IMG/VR virus record: IMGVR_UViG_3300048113_001121
Span: 62,001-126,000 of that record
Length of the DNA: 64,000 nt
Origin: a virus
Reading direction: 5' to 3' (one strand)
Part shown: piece by piece, positions 9,205 through 17,299 of the stretch
Numbering within the stretch: the first letter of the stretch is position 1
How the letters are laid out: each line of letters opens with the position of its first letter
The notes under the pieces: model-generated
What the model saw: the letters and a program-made list of their open reading frames with translations, nothing else
Database searches by the model: none
What the model was told of the DNA's origin: nothing
Program-made: the position numbers and the translations under genes

Positions 9205-11117
9205 TCCTCAAATGGGTCAAATAATTGATAATTAGAAATTAACTTCTCTATTGTCGATAATTTGGCCCTTCCTTTTTTAATTTTCCATTGTGGGTTATTT
9301 CTACGTAGTTCAAAATCTATTTTATTATCTTCAGGTTTTATCCCTTTTATTTCTATCGTAACATCACCATTAGGACCATTTAAAGTTTCAACTTCTATTT
9401 TTTCGTTAAAACCAAACTTTTTTTCTACCACATTAAAAATTCTTTTATATTCCTCAATATCTACATAGTCATCAGACTCCTCAATTTTTTCAAGTAACTT
9501 ATCTAAAGCAGAGTCCATAGGGCTATCAAAATAATACTTAAAGGTTTCGTCATCTACGTGTTCATACGCCATATTGTGAGGTTCTTCAACATTCATACTG
9601 ATATTTTCATCCATATACCACTCTAACATTTCTTTTAAACTCAAAGATTTACTGTACTCGATATTACTGTCATACATTTTTATTAAATCATCGATTGATA
9701 CTGAGTATTTATAGAAACATGTATCTTCTAGTTTAAACCCTTCAGGTTCATATAAGTTACACAACTCATCTGTAAGTGCCTTTTGGACACCTATTTTCAT
9801 AGATTCGTCTTGAGCGTTACCATACGCATCATCAAAACTTTCGTAGAAATCGTTATCAAAATTCATTAAAAAATCACCCATTTTGGATAAAGGGAAATTA
9901 TCATTATCAACTAATGATAAATCGTATAACTCATAATAATCCTTTAAATCTTTACCTAACTCTTTGAATTTTTTTAACTTTTCTCTTGATACGTTTGGAG
10001 AAGTTTTGAATGAACCTTTAAATTTATCACCAAGTAATTCAAGTATTTTTTTTAATGTTTTTAGGTGTGATGAATTAAGTGAGTACAAAGGGTACCCTTC
10101 TTTGATGTCTTCTTCAAAATTATAACGGTCATAATAATAATTATCCATACCGTAAGGTAGTTCAATAGCGTTTGAGTAACTACTAAGTTCATAGTCTTCT
10201 AACTGTTCGTTCATTATAGAAAGAAACTCTTCAGCACCTTCAAATCTAAGGTATACTTGTTCAGTATCCATATAATTAAAATATCGTGCGGTAAGTGTTT
10301 GTTTTGAGGCCTTTAATTTACCCTCTTTAACTTTAATTAATTTTTCGTAATCAGTATTACCTTTAAGTATTTTTTTAAGTACTTCAGAAATCGGCTCAAA
10401 CCTATCAAGTAAAAAATCTTCACTCCTTTGATTATCTTTTTGGTCGTAAATCCAAATATTACCATTTTCATTAATATTAATGGCCATTTTACCTAAAGTT
10501 TCGTCACTAGACTGTTTATCAATTACGTAAACTAATACTCCAGAATCACCATATCGATTAAAATAACTTCGATTATCTTTAGACGCCGTACACCATTTAG
10601 TATTTGCACCATAGTAACATGACGCATCATGACTATAAGGTCTTACCACTAAAAATCTACTATCCTCATAAAGTTTATCGGTATCTTTTATGGCCTCTCT
10701 TTCTAATTCTCTATCTTTTTTCTTTTTGTCCATTGCAGATAAGACCGTTTGTAACTCCCAATATGACTTATATCTGTGTATATCTTTAGGAGCACCTTTT
10801 ATATATGTGTCATTAATACCTGAATGTAATTTTTTAGCTAAATCAATATCTTTATCAGTAATTGTTAATGATAGGTCGTGGAAAGTATTAATTAAATCTG
10901 TAATTTGAGTGATAACATCGGGAAGTGACGCACCATCATTAATTTTCATGAATTCAATTACTTGTTTAATAGTCCACTCAGAATACTTCTTAGTGCTCGA
11001 TGGGTCACTATCAATAATCTTAGATATAAAATTATTATCTTTGTATATTGGCTCATCACCATACTTAGAAATAAGATTCTCTTTTTTACCTTCGTTTAAT
11101 AATGTACTGAATTTCAT
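9201..11117 (-). CDS. Large tagged late protein with YGANTKWCTA motif
   Basis: 638 residues. The N-terminus MKFSTLLNEGKKE strongly resembles the T4 capsid-targeting peptide, with LNE at 7-9. The segment ASCYYGANTKWCTASKDN, then YFNRYGDSGVLVYVIDK (about 165-205) is a recognisable motif of phage proteins; it recalls the PcfJ-type G-x-x-x-x-x-C-V plus strand pattern but has no known function. The remainder is acidic and mostly helical, with a last domain of beta strands. A late-type box lies 13 nt before the ATG. I infer a virion or head-internal protein. Confidence 0.75.
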   Translation of the reverse strand: MKFSTLLNEGKKENLISKYGDEPIYKDNNFISKIIDSDPSSTKKYSEWTIKQVIEFMKINDGASLPDVITQITDLINTFHDLSLTITDKDIDLAKKLHSGINDTYIKGAPKDIHRYKSYWELQTVLSAMDKKKKDRELEREAIKDTDKLYEDSRFLVVRPYSHDASCYYGANTKWCTASKDNRSYFNRYGDSGVLVYVIDKQSSDETLGKMAININENGNIWIYDQKDNQRSEDFLLDRFEPISEVLKKILKGNTDYEKLIKVKEGKLKASKQTLTARYFNYMDTEQVYLRFEGAEEFLSIMNEQLEDYELSSYSNAIELPYGMDNYYYDRYNFEEDIKEGYPLYSLNSSHLKTLKKILELLGDKFKGSFKTSPNVSREKLKKFKELGKDLKDYYELYDLSLVDNDNFPLSKMGDFLMNFDNDFYESFDDAYGNAQDESMKIGVQKALTDELCNLYEPEGFKLEDTCFYKYSVSIDDLIKMYDSNIEYSKSLSLKEMLEWYMDENISMNVEEPHNMAYEHVDDETFKYYFDSPMDSALDKLLEKIEESDDYVDIEEYKRIFNVVEKKFGFNEKIEVETLNGPNGDVTIEIKGIKPEDNKIDFELRRNNPQWKIKKGRAKLSTIEKLISNYQLFDPFED

Positions 11118-11130
11118 TTAAAACTTTTAT

Positions 11131-11138
11131 AATAAATA
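11131..11138 (-). promoter_or_regulatory. Late-type box TATTTATT
   Basis: 13 nt before the ATG of the 638-aa tagged protein. Confidence 0.65.
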
Positions 11139-11163
11139 GTATATTAATAGGATAATTGGTTTT

Positions 11164-11178
11164 AAAGGCTTATATTTG
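11164..11178 (+). promoter_or_regulatory. Extended host-like promoter AAAGGCTTATATTTG
   Basis: The TATATTTG element ends 4 nt before the ATG of the CAP protein gene, so transcription should start at or next to the start codon. The AAAGGCT extension recurs at 13492 and 21635. Confidence 0.7.
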
Positions 11179-11182
11179 TTAT

Positions 11183-11698
11183 ATGAAAAAGATACTACTA
11201 ATATTACTAACACTTATTTCTATCGTAAGTTACTCACAGGACTTAGGTGAAATACAAAGACATTTACTGAATTTAGTAAATGAAGAAAGAAGTAATAGAG
11301 GTTTAAGTACTTTTGTAACCGACACACTAATAAATAATGGGGCTAAAATACATACCGATTACTTAAGTACGATAAGAAGTTACAAACAAGTGTCCCACAC
11401 TAATCCTAACTTAAAATATAAATACCCATCTGATAGAATTAAAATTGCAAGTAATTCAAAATATACTAATTCATCAGAAAATGTAACCGCGTTTACCTAC
11501 GACTCATCTAAAACAGATTTAGAAATCGCTACACAAGCTCATAATAATTTTATGAATTCAAAATACCATAAAATGAATGTTTTAACTGAATATGGGGATT
11601 ATCTTAATGAAGGTTATATATTACCAAGTCACTATGGTCACCACGTTGTTTACAATAAAAAATTGAATGCAATTATTGTAGTTCAAATGTTTCCGTAA
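11183..11698 (+). CDS. Secreted CAP-domain protein
   Basis: 171 residues. A signal peptide (MKKILLILLTLISIVSYSQ) is followed by a CAP/SCP domain: LNLVNEERSNRGLS, a His in KIHTDYL, SHTNPN, SSENV and AHNNFMNSKYHKMNVL, the usual CAP helices with His and Glu residues at the central cavity. CAP proteins are secreted and act as lipid binders, proteases or nucleases in different organisms. A second phage CAP gene lies at 59288 with the same promoter geometry. The start is fixed by the promoter 4 nt upstream. Confidence 0.85.
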   Translation: MKKILLILLTLISIVSYSQDLGEIQRHLLNLVNEERSNRGLSTFVTDTLINNGAKIHTDYLSTIRSYKQVSHTNPNLKYKYPSDRIKIASNSKYTNSSENVTAFTYDSSKTDLEIATQAHNNFMNSKYHKMNVLTEYGDYLNEGYILPSHYGHHVVYNKKLNAIIVVQMFP

Positions 11699-11710
11699 AA
11701 TAAATTATAA

Positions 11711-12961
11711 TTAACCCCTTCTTTGATTAGAGAACGTAAAGATTATATCTTTTAAATAAGCTACTTTAATCTTCTCACCATCCACCACTGCAGTTCTAAC
11801 GGCAGATTTAGTAGTAATTTTTGGGGAATAGTAACTTATTGGACCATCAGTTGCCGGATTTGGATTTGTAGTCCCTATCATCGGTGGTCGAGTACCTAAC
11901 ATACCAACTAACTTTCCGTCAACTATGAAACCACTATCGGTAAGTTTAGCATCTAAGACTCCGTCAAACTCCCAATCAATACCTAACTCATCTGCACGTT
12001 CAACACTAAGTGCCAAGTGCCAAGTACCATTACCGTAACTGTCCCAAACTCTATAACCTTCTCTATATTTACCTACTCCGTCAGCATAAACAGGAACCAT
12101 CCACTTTGTTGACTCATTCTTAATCTTTTTACCAGGTGTTTTTTCTCCATCAATTTTTAATTCATTTTTTACTTCATATTGTTCAGCATTTGGTTCTAAA
12201 GTAATTTTTCTGAATTCCTCACCTCTTTTATCGTCGCCTTGTCCGTAGAAGTTATCTCCCTTTTTTACTTTGATTTTTAAATCGAATCCTGTTTCTTCTT
12301 TAATTGCGTTAATTAAAGCTTGTGCGTATTGATTAGCCCTCATATCAGCTAAATACTGATTCATTTCTTTAGGGTCAGTTTTACCGTTATATGGTTTTGC
12401 ACTTGGGTGGTCTAATTTAGAATAACCACTTGGTACCTTTAACGTAGGTGTACCTGAATCGGCACTACCCTTAATTGTTACATTAGTTAATTTATCCCCT
12501 CCACCAGCATTTATATATTTAATAAAATCGTTTACAATCTTCTTAAACTGTACATTAGCCTCAGGATACTTATCAAAGTAAGGCATAACCATATTATCCG
12601 CATATGGAAGACTACTTCCCTGTACGTTATATATTGGAATGGTAACTATAACGTTAGGTGGTGTTTCTTTACCTGGTATTTCCTTACCACCACCAACTAA
12701 CTTAGTTATGTATCTAATGTCATATCTACCTTCACCTACATTTACCGCTAATGGATTTGTTGGGTTAACATCAAAGTTAAGTGAACCAGAAACTTCCTGA
12801 TTCCAATTTTCAGACCTACCCTTCTGTTCATATTTTTTTCTGTCTCGTCTAGAAAACTTTGTTTTAACACCAGTTAAATCACCTCTTCTCTGTTCTTCAA
12901 TTACTTGTTTTACGATATTTTCAATATCACCTTCCGTTAACTTTATATGTCTTTTAACCAT
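11711..12961 (-). CDS. Tagged late protein with OmpA-like region
   Basis: 416 residues. The N-terminus has the full tag LTEGDIENIVKQVIEEQ (residues 8-24), nearly identical to that of the gene at 59795 although the rest differs. Residues about 155-275 resemble the OmpA C-terminal peptidoglycan-binding fold: VTIKGSADSG in the place of GHTD, NQYLADMRANQYAQALINAI as the long helix, and EEFRKITLEPN as the last strand. A late-type box lies 17 nt upstream. A head- or tail-carried protein that contacts the cell wall is one reading; the fold assignment is from pattern only. Confidence 0.7.
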   Translation of the reverse strand: MVKRHIKLTEGDIENIVKQVIEEQRRGDLTGVKTKFSRRDRKKYEQKGRSENWNQEVSGSLNFDVNPTNPLAVNVGEGRYDIRYITKLVGGGKEIPGKETPPNVIVTIPIYNVQGSSLPYADNMVMPYFDKYPEANVQFKKIVNDFIKYINAGGGDKLTNVTIKGSADSGTPTLKVPSGYSKLDHPSAKPYNGKTDPKEMNQYLADMRANQYAQALINAIKEETGFDLKIKVKKGDNFYGQGDDKRGEEFRKITLEPNAEQYEVKNELKIDGEKTPGKKIKNESTKWMVPVYADGVGKYREGYRVWDSYGNGTWHLALSVERADELGIDWEFDGVLDAKLTDSGFIVDGKLVGMLGTRPPMIGTTNPNPATDGPISYYSPKITTKSAVRTAVVDGEKIKVAYLKDIIFTFSNQRRG

Positions 12962-12978
12962 TTTTAATGTATTTTTAT

Positions 12979-12986
12979 TATAAATA
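12979..12986 (-). promoter_or_regulatory. Late-type box TATTTATA
   Basis: 17 nt before the ATG of the OmpA-like tagged protein, back to back with the tmRNA promoter. Confidence 0.65.
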
Positions 12987-12987
12987 G

Positions 12988-13018
12988 TTTCTTATTAGAA
13001 AAAAAGTATTTATATTTG
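12988..13018 (+). promoter_or_regulatory. tmRNA promoter
   Basis: TTTC at 12988 and TATATTTG at 13011-13018 are separated by 19 nt, the standard Bacteroidetes spacing. The mature tmRNA begins 31 nt downstream, so the 5' end is probably processed. Confidence 0.75.
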
Positions 13019-13048
13019 TACCAAGAAACAAATGTTCTTTGAAAATAT

Positions 13049-13438
13049 GGGGGCGAATGGAATTGATTGGCAGGGTCAGTTATACGGGGCACGTAGTCAA
13101 ACTTCATCTATGACTTAAATCTATGATGGAAATTTTTTAGACGGCAACGTACTAAACAAAATGTCAGCTCTAGGTTTACTTAGAACTGAACAAGTAGCTG
13201 TAGCGTAAGACGTTAACAGTGAAGAGGGGTCGGTCAGGACATATACCTTTCAACAGAAGTCCGTTGTGTGGTGGAAAAACGATTAAACCCTAAATTGAAT
13301 CGTACATCTATTGTTAGTGGAGGATGTAAAAATTGAACTAAATATTACGGAACATTGTGAACTAATGTTGTCCTAAACGTGTAGTCCTTTATAGGTGGAC
13401 TGAACAAGACGCGGGTTCGAATCCCGCCGCCTCCACCA
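13049..13438 (+). ncRNA. ssrA: tmRNA (transfer-messenger RNA)
   Basis: 390 nt. The 5' GGGGGCG pairs with CGCCTCC at the 3' end, followed by A and an encoded CCA. The 3' part has GCGGGTTCGAATCCCGC as the T arm, and TAAACGTGTAGTCC resembles the helix-2 region of bacterial tmRNA. The message part follows TTTTTTAGAC, close to the AAUAGUC that precedes the E. coli resume codon. The RNA rescues ribosomes stalled on broken mRNA and tags the product for proteolysis. It is one-piece and complete. A bidirectionally clear terminator follows. A phage-borne copy is unusual and would work together with the phage ClpC and ClpP. Confidence 0.93.
13143..13208 (+). other. tmRNA tag reading frame, 21 codons
   Basis: Read from GGC, the best match to the resume position, the frame encodes a 21-residue peptide beginning GNVLNKMSAL and ending TEQVAVA, then TAA. 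Host-type tags are normally 8-15 residues and end ALAA. The VAVA end keeps a small hydrophobic C-terminus but is not the canonical degron. The resume codon is inferred from context; the frame and stop codon are seen directly. Confidence 0.65.
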
Positions 13439-13442
13439 ATAG

Positions 13443-13479
13443 ATGCCAATTAAATTAATTTTAGTTGGCATTTTTTTTT
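13443..13479 (+). terminator. Terminator of tmRNA gene
   Basis: ATGCCAA and TTGGCAT flank an AT-rich inner stem and are followed by nine T residues. Confidence 0.85.
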
Positions 13480-13506
13480 GATATATGGTAAAAAGGCTTA
13501 TCTTTG
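13477..13506 (+). promoter_or_regulatory. Host-like promoter with AAAGGCT extension
   Basis: TTTG at 13477-13480, then AAAGGCTTATCTTTG ending at 13506 (18-nt spacing). It overlaps the tmRNA terminator and drives the gene at 13547. Confidence 0.7.
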
Positions 13507-13546
13507 TAGGGTAATCATCAGTAATCACCATAAAAAAAATATCATC

Positions 13547-14296
13547 ATGACAGTAACAGGAATCAACATCGAAGAAAAAGTAAGAAACTACCAAGGAGCA
13601 AACACATTCATTCAAAAATTACAACCATCACTTTTAAAGTGGGGTCGTCTAACACCAAAACAATACGCAGTGGCAGAAAAACTAATCATGAAAGAAGTAC
13701 GTTTAGGGGAAGTTAAAATTGAAGAACTACCTATGGAGTTAAAGGCTATCGTACAATACACAGGAGAATCTAACTTCGTTAATGACCTAAAAGTTAAATA
13801 CAAAAAATACCGTCAGTTGACTGAAAAACAAGTTTCTGCTGGTTACAAAGCGATTGACCGTGAGATTCAAAAAGACTCTCAAAAAGAGTTGAACATAAAA
13901 TTGGTTGGTAACACAATCAAACTCGGTCGCAAAATCGCTCTAAGTATCAAAGAGAACTACGATATGGATTTTCACCCAATCTTAGTTGATGTTACAGAAG
14001 TGATGACTATTTCTAACAAAGCCTTCAAATTGAAAGCTAAACTCACAAAGGACAACGCAGGTATCTGCAGATGTTGTGGACGAACTCTTACTGATGAGAT
14101 GTCCCAAGTTACAGGTATCGGTCCGGTATGTGCAGGGTACGTAGGTGTTAAACACCCAAAGAACTCTAACGATGTTGCCAAGTTCAAAGAGGACATGTCC
14201 AACAAAATCGATGAAATCGGAGAATTCGAGTTTTGGATTCCAAAACGAGCAATCATCGAATGGAAAGGGACGGCAGGAGTAATGTTGAGATGGTAG
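13547..14296 (+). CDS. Zinc-ribbon protein of unknown function
   Basis: 249 residues; the ATG was chosen because it lies 40 nt behind the promoter, while an upstream in-frame ATG overlaps it. Near residue 185 is CRCCGRTLTDEMSQVTGIGP followed by VCAGY, a small zinc-binding unit with the GIGPVCA signature of DUF6011-type domains in phages and plasmids. The rest is helical and Lys-rich. Codons are visibly less AT-extreme than in its neighbours (many ACC, AAC, ATC), which may reflect high expression or recent acquisition. Confidence 0.75.
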   Translation: MTVTGINIEEKVRNYQGANTFIQKLQPSLLKWGRLTPKQYAVAEKLIMKEVRLGEVKIEELPMELKAIVQYTGESNFVNDLKVKYKKYRQLTEKQVSAGYKAIDREIQKDSQKELNIKLVGNTIKLGRKIALSIKENYDMDFHPILVDVTEVMTISNKAFKLKAKLTKDNAGICRCCGRTLTDEMSQVTGIGPVCAGYVGVKHPKNSNDVAKFKEDMSNKIDEIGEFEFWIPKRAIIEWKGTAGVMLRW

Positions 14297-14326
14297 AAAG
14301 AGTGGGGGGAGTGATGACCCCCCATT

Positions 14327-15076
14327 TTATTTTAAATCTTCTTCAGTGGGTTCTGTTAATGAATTACCCGCACTCATGTAACGAGTCTGATAAGTATAAT
14401 CTTCTTTAGTTGCAATAGCATTCAAATTAGACGTGTAGAGCTCTCTTAAATCTTTTCGGGGGTGAGTAGTCGTAACGGCAGATAAAAACTCGTCAGACAC
14501 TATTATATTCTTTTTTAAGGTATCTAAATGGTCCTCCACTAACTTCCTTAACCCCTCTTTATTTAATATGTAAGTATGTGTGTTATAAAAATAGGAAGGT
14601 CTTATAAAATGTTCTTTACCTATTTCGTAAGAACTATGTATGTTTGGGAAATTTACATGTAATGGATTATGTGACATTAAACATAAGTCCCATTGATAAT
14701 CGATAAGTTCTTCGAATATAGACCATTGTAATGTGCCGTCAGTGTCAAAATCATCCTCAAGTATCATTATATTTTCATACCCATTTAAATAAGCGTCTTC
14801 CCAACACATAGTATGTGAAATCATACCACCAGCTTCACCATACGTAGTGGGTCTCTCCCACCAATGCCAATTAGGGTTTAAATCTGAAATATTCCAATTA
14901 TGGTATAACTCATAACCTAAATCAGTTTCAGTTTTTAAACGAGTACCTAAAAATGCATCAATAATGAATACTGGAGTGTCGTAAGGTAAAGGTATTTTAC
15001 TCAACCTGTTGTATAGGTCTTGTATATATTCTTCACTATGGTCTAAAGAAATAACATATACTTGGTCTAATTTCAT
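14327..15076 (-). CDS. Glycosyltransferase family 25 (LPS-type)
   Basis: 249 residues. VYVISLDHSEEY at the N-terminus, GEAGGMISHTMCWEDAYLNG near 85-104 and IMILEDDFD (106-114) follow the GT25 pattern, with the acidic LEDD as nucleotide-sugar/metal site. GT25 enzymes transfer sugars to LPS or to hydroxylated collagen-like residues. A phage enzyme could modify host surface sugars or virion proteins; three oxygenase-type genes lie at 23-26 kb. The promoter is not clear: TATATTTTATAA at 15091-15102 is a weak version of the late box. Confidence 0.82.
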   Translation of the reverse strand: MKLDQVYVISLDHSEEYIQDLYNRLSKIPLPYDTPVFIIDAFLGTRLKTETDLGYELYHNWNISDLNPNWHWWERPTTYGEAGGMISHTMCWEDAYLNGYENIMILEDDFDTDGTLQWSIFEELIDYQWDLCLMSHNPLHVNFPNIHSSYEIGKEHFIRPSYFYNTHTYILNKEGLRKLVEDHLDTLKKNIIVSDEFLSAVTTTHPRKDLRELYTSNLNAIATKEDYTYQTRYMSAGNSLTEPTEEDLK

Positions 15077-15199
15077 GGAAGTACTTTTTATTATAAAATA
15101 TATTACTTACGAATAAATTAAAGGATTACCCATATAAAATTTAAAGCACCATCACAAAAATACATATAAAGTTTTTAACCACAAAATTATAACACCATT

Positions 15200-15234
15200 A
15201 AAATAAAAAAAGGTACCGTTTCCGATACCTTTTA
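15200..15234 (-). terminator. Terminator
   Basis: Minus-strand AAAAGGTATCG and CGGTACCTTTT pair over a GAAA tetraloop and run into TTTATTTT. It follows the 15269 gene and ends the operon that begins at 20897. Confidence 0.85.
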
Positions 15235-15268
15235 ATAGATTGAATTACCCCCTTTTTCTTAAAAAAGT

Positions 15269-15898
15269 TTATGAAAGCATATTATCTCTAATGTCTTTCA
15301 ACTTTAATTCCATTTTGGAATTAACGTCCCCTATAACAGGCTTCAACTTATCGACAAATGTGTCTTCAAGTTTTTTGACCATATCTGAGTTGTCTGTACT
15401 CACCATTGAATATTTACTACCCATATCTTCGGAGTATGCTTGAGATATTTTCTGAGCCAAAAATCTTGGGTCATTAAATAATTCCGATACTTCGTCCATT
15501 TCAGTGTTACCTATAGCACTAACTAATATTTCTTGTTCAATATCAGTAAGTTGTAACTTACTTTTTAAGTATTCAGCCAATTTTTCTTTAACTATGTCAA
15601 GAAAACGAGGACCTTCCTCATCAAACATTTGACTTAATACTTGAACCATATTTTCATTAATTACTTTCTGGTTAATACCATGAGACTTTAATGTTCTCAC
15701 TTCATTAAACAGTACATTAAACGTTTTATTATTTTGTATTGTGGAGTGTTTATTTATATTTTTAGGTACCATAGAGAATCTACCTTTAACTATTTTTTCT
15801 TCAGTTAATGATACCTTTTTTTCTTCTTGTAAAATTTGAATGTTTCTTCTTATTGAATCTTGTATACCCATTTTATTAATCTTGTTTTTTCCAAACAT
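15269..15898 (-). CDS. Tagged late protein, helical
   Basis: 209 residues, function unknown. The N-terminal 45 residues contain ILQEEKKVSLTEEKIVKGRF, with an LTE site at 31-33. The rest is helical and charged (EEGPRFLDIVKEKLAEYL, then NDPRFLAQKISQAYSEDMGS). It overlaps the upstream gene by 23 nt and is the last member of a five-gene minus-strand operon of large tagged proteins. A virion or assembly role is inferred from tag and context. Confidence 0.72.
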   Translation of the reverse strand: MFGKNKINKMGIQDSIRRNIQILQEEKKVSLTEEKIVKGRFSMVPKNINKHSTIQNNKTFNVLFNEVRTLKSHGINQKVINENMVQVLSQMFDEEGPRFLDIVKEKLAEYLKSKLQLTDIEQEILVSAIGNTEMDEVSELFNDPRFLAQKISQAYSEDMGSKYSMVSTDNSDMVKKLEDTFVDKLKPVIGDVNSKMELKLKDIRDNMLS

Positions 15899-17288
15899 GA
15901 AACGATTCTGTAAATTCAGAGCTTTTCACTTTTGTCTTTTTATAGTTTGAGTCTTCAACAGGTCTCTTAAATAAATATCCCTGACCTTTAAGTTTTTCTA
16001 ATATCTCTTTTTGTTTTTTTGTAAAATCATTACCAACCTCATCAGAACTAACCAAAGATGCTAAACCTTTAAGTTCTTTTTGTTTCATAACCTCCTCATA
16101 AGGTTCTTCTTTAACTGGTTGATTAACCACTAATTTAGGTTCTTTGACCTCAACCTCTTTTTTAAATTCAATATCTTTATTGATATCTCCTTTAACTATT
16201 TCAAAATCCCTATCATCAGGTCCATCGTTATTTTTAATTGAGAAGTACTGTGTCCCTACAAGACCACCTAATCCTTTTTCCTCACCAAACCCTAAATTAA
16301 CATTAGAATCTTTTGGGTATGAACCCAATTTAATTAGTTGACCATCTTCTTTATCAGAACCCTTAGCTCTTACTACGGCCATAACAAAACCTCTATCACC
16401 AACAATATTTTGACTATGTAAGTCTTTTAAATGTTGTTCGATATCTCTTTTATCTTGTAAATCAAATATTACTCTTTCTTTACCTTTTTCTGAAACAGTA
16501 TAAAAATATATGTCTCTTAATTTTTCTTCTATTTTGTCTGATATTGATTTCATTTCTTTTTGTTCAAATATTTTATTTTCATGTAAAGATGTTGTGAAGT
16601 ATTCTGTTAGTTTAATCCATCCCGGTTGACCACCCGCTTTTTCGTCATCATAAAAAAACCATTCACCATTTTCTTTCTTTAATTTAAATGGTTTATATTT
16701 ACCATTTTCAACTCTACTTTCACCCTGAAAAAATAATTCACCATTATTATCAAATAACGAGTCTTTAATTATTTTAGGTTGAGTATCACCTGATATATTT
16801 TTCCATATTGGAAAATCATCTATAATGGCACTTTTTTTAAATCCAGTACATATACCACCACCTTCTATTACGGGTTTACACAATTTTAATGTCGCTTTGG
16901 TTGACGTTAAACTACCTTCACTGTCGGTACATCTAATACAAAAATTAGATTTCCAATTAGTAGTTGGGGAATTATCGTTACCACCATTATCATCATTATC
17001 ATCATTGTCATCATTATCGTTATTTGATTGTTCACCTACATTCTCAATTCCCGTACATGTAAAAGTCCTAACCTCTCCAGAGGTATTACTAGCAATGGTC
17101 ATGTTCGGATAAATAGTATAATCCTTATCACTTGCTGTTGTTACCTTAATTACATCTTCGGTCCCATCTTTTGTGATTTCAAACTTTTTAGCATTACCCT
17201 TTCTAAATATCTGTGGTAGACATTCTTTATCACGAATGTACTCTAATCTTTGAATGTTAATACTTTTTTCTTCGTTTAGTTGTTTCAT
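15876..17288 (-). CDS. Tagged late protein with Asn/Asp repeat
   Basis: 470 residues. It starts MKQLNEEKSINIQ with an LNE site at 4-6. A DNDDNDDNDDN linker separates an N-terminal beta domain, with a CTG motif, from a middle domain carrying FCIRCTD and GGGICTG (four Cys in all, possibly disulphides or zinc). The second half is alpha/beta with FKPFK-type strands and ends in a Lys-rich tail. No family was recognised. It lies 12 nt after the upstream gene in a run of virion-like proteins. Confidence 0.72.
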   Translation of the reverse strand: MKQLNEEKSINIQRLEYIRDKECLPQIFRKGNAKKFEITKDGTEDVIKVTTASDKDYTIYPNMTIASNTSGEVRTFTCTGIENVGEQSNNDNDDNDDNDDNGGNDNSPTTNWKSNFCIRCTDSEGSLTSTKATLKLCKPVIEGGGICTGFKKSAIIDDFPIWKNISGDTQPKIIKDSLFDNNGELFFQGESRVENGKYKPFKLKKENGEWFFYDDEKAGGQPGWIKLTEYFTTSLHENKIFEQKEMKSISDKIEEKLRDIYFYTVSEKGKERVIFDLQDKRDIEQHLKDLHSQNIVGDRGFVMAVVRAKGSDKEDGQLIKLGSYPKDSNVNLGFGEEKGLGGLVGTQYFSIKNNDGPDDRDFEIVKGDINKDIEFKKEVEVKEPKLVVNQPVKEEPYEEVMKQKELKGLASLVSSDEVGNDFTKKQKEILEKLKGQGYLFKRPVEDSNYKKTKVKSSEFTESFHVWKKQD

Positions 17289-17299
17289 AATATTATTTT

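Noticed and set aside
10604-11121. Several plus-strand frames opposite the 638-aa gene
   Set aside because: No promoter, no domain, and the minus-strand gene explains the region fully.
13097-13113. Short tmRNA tag frame KLHL after CGTAGTC
   Set aside because: The local string resembles the E. coli pre-resume sequence, but its position matches the helix-2 end, and the frame gives only four codons. The later TTTAGAC-GGC fits better.
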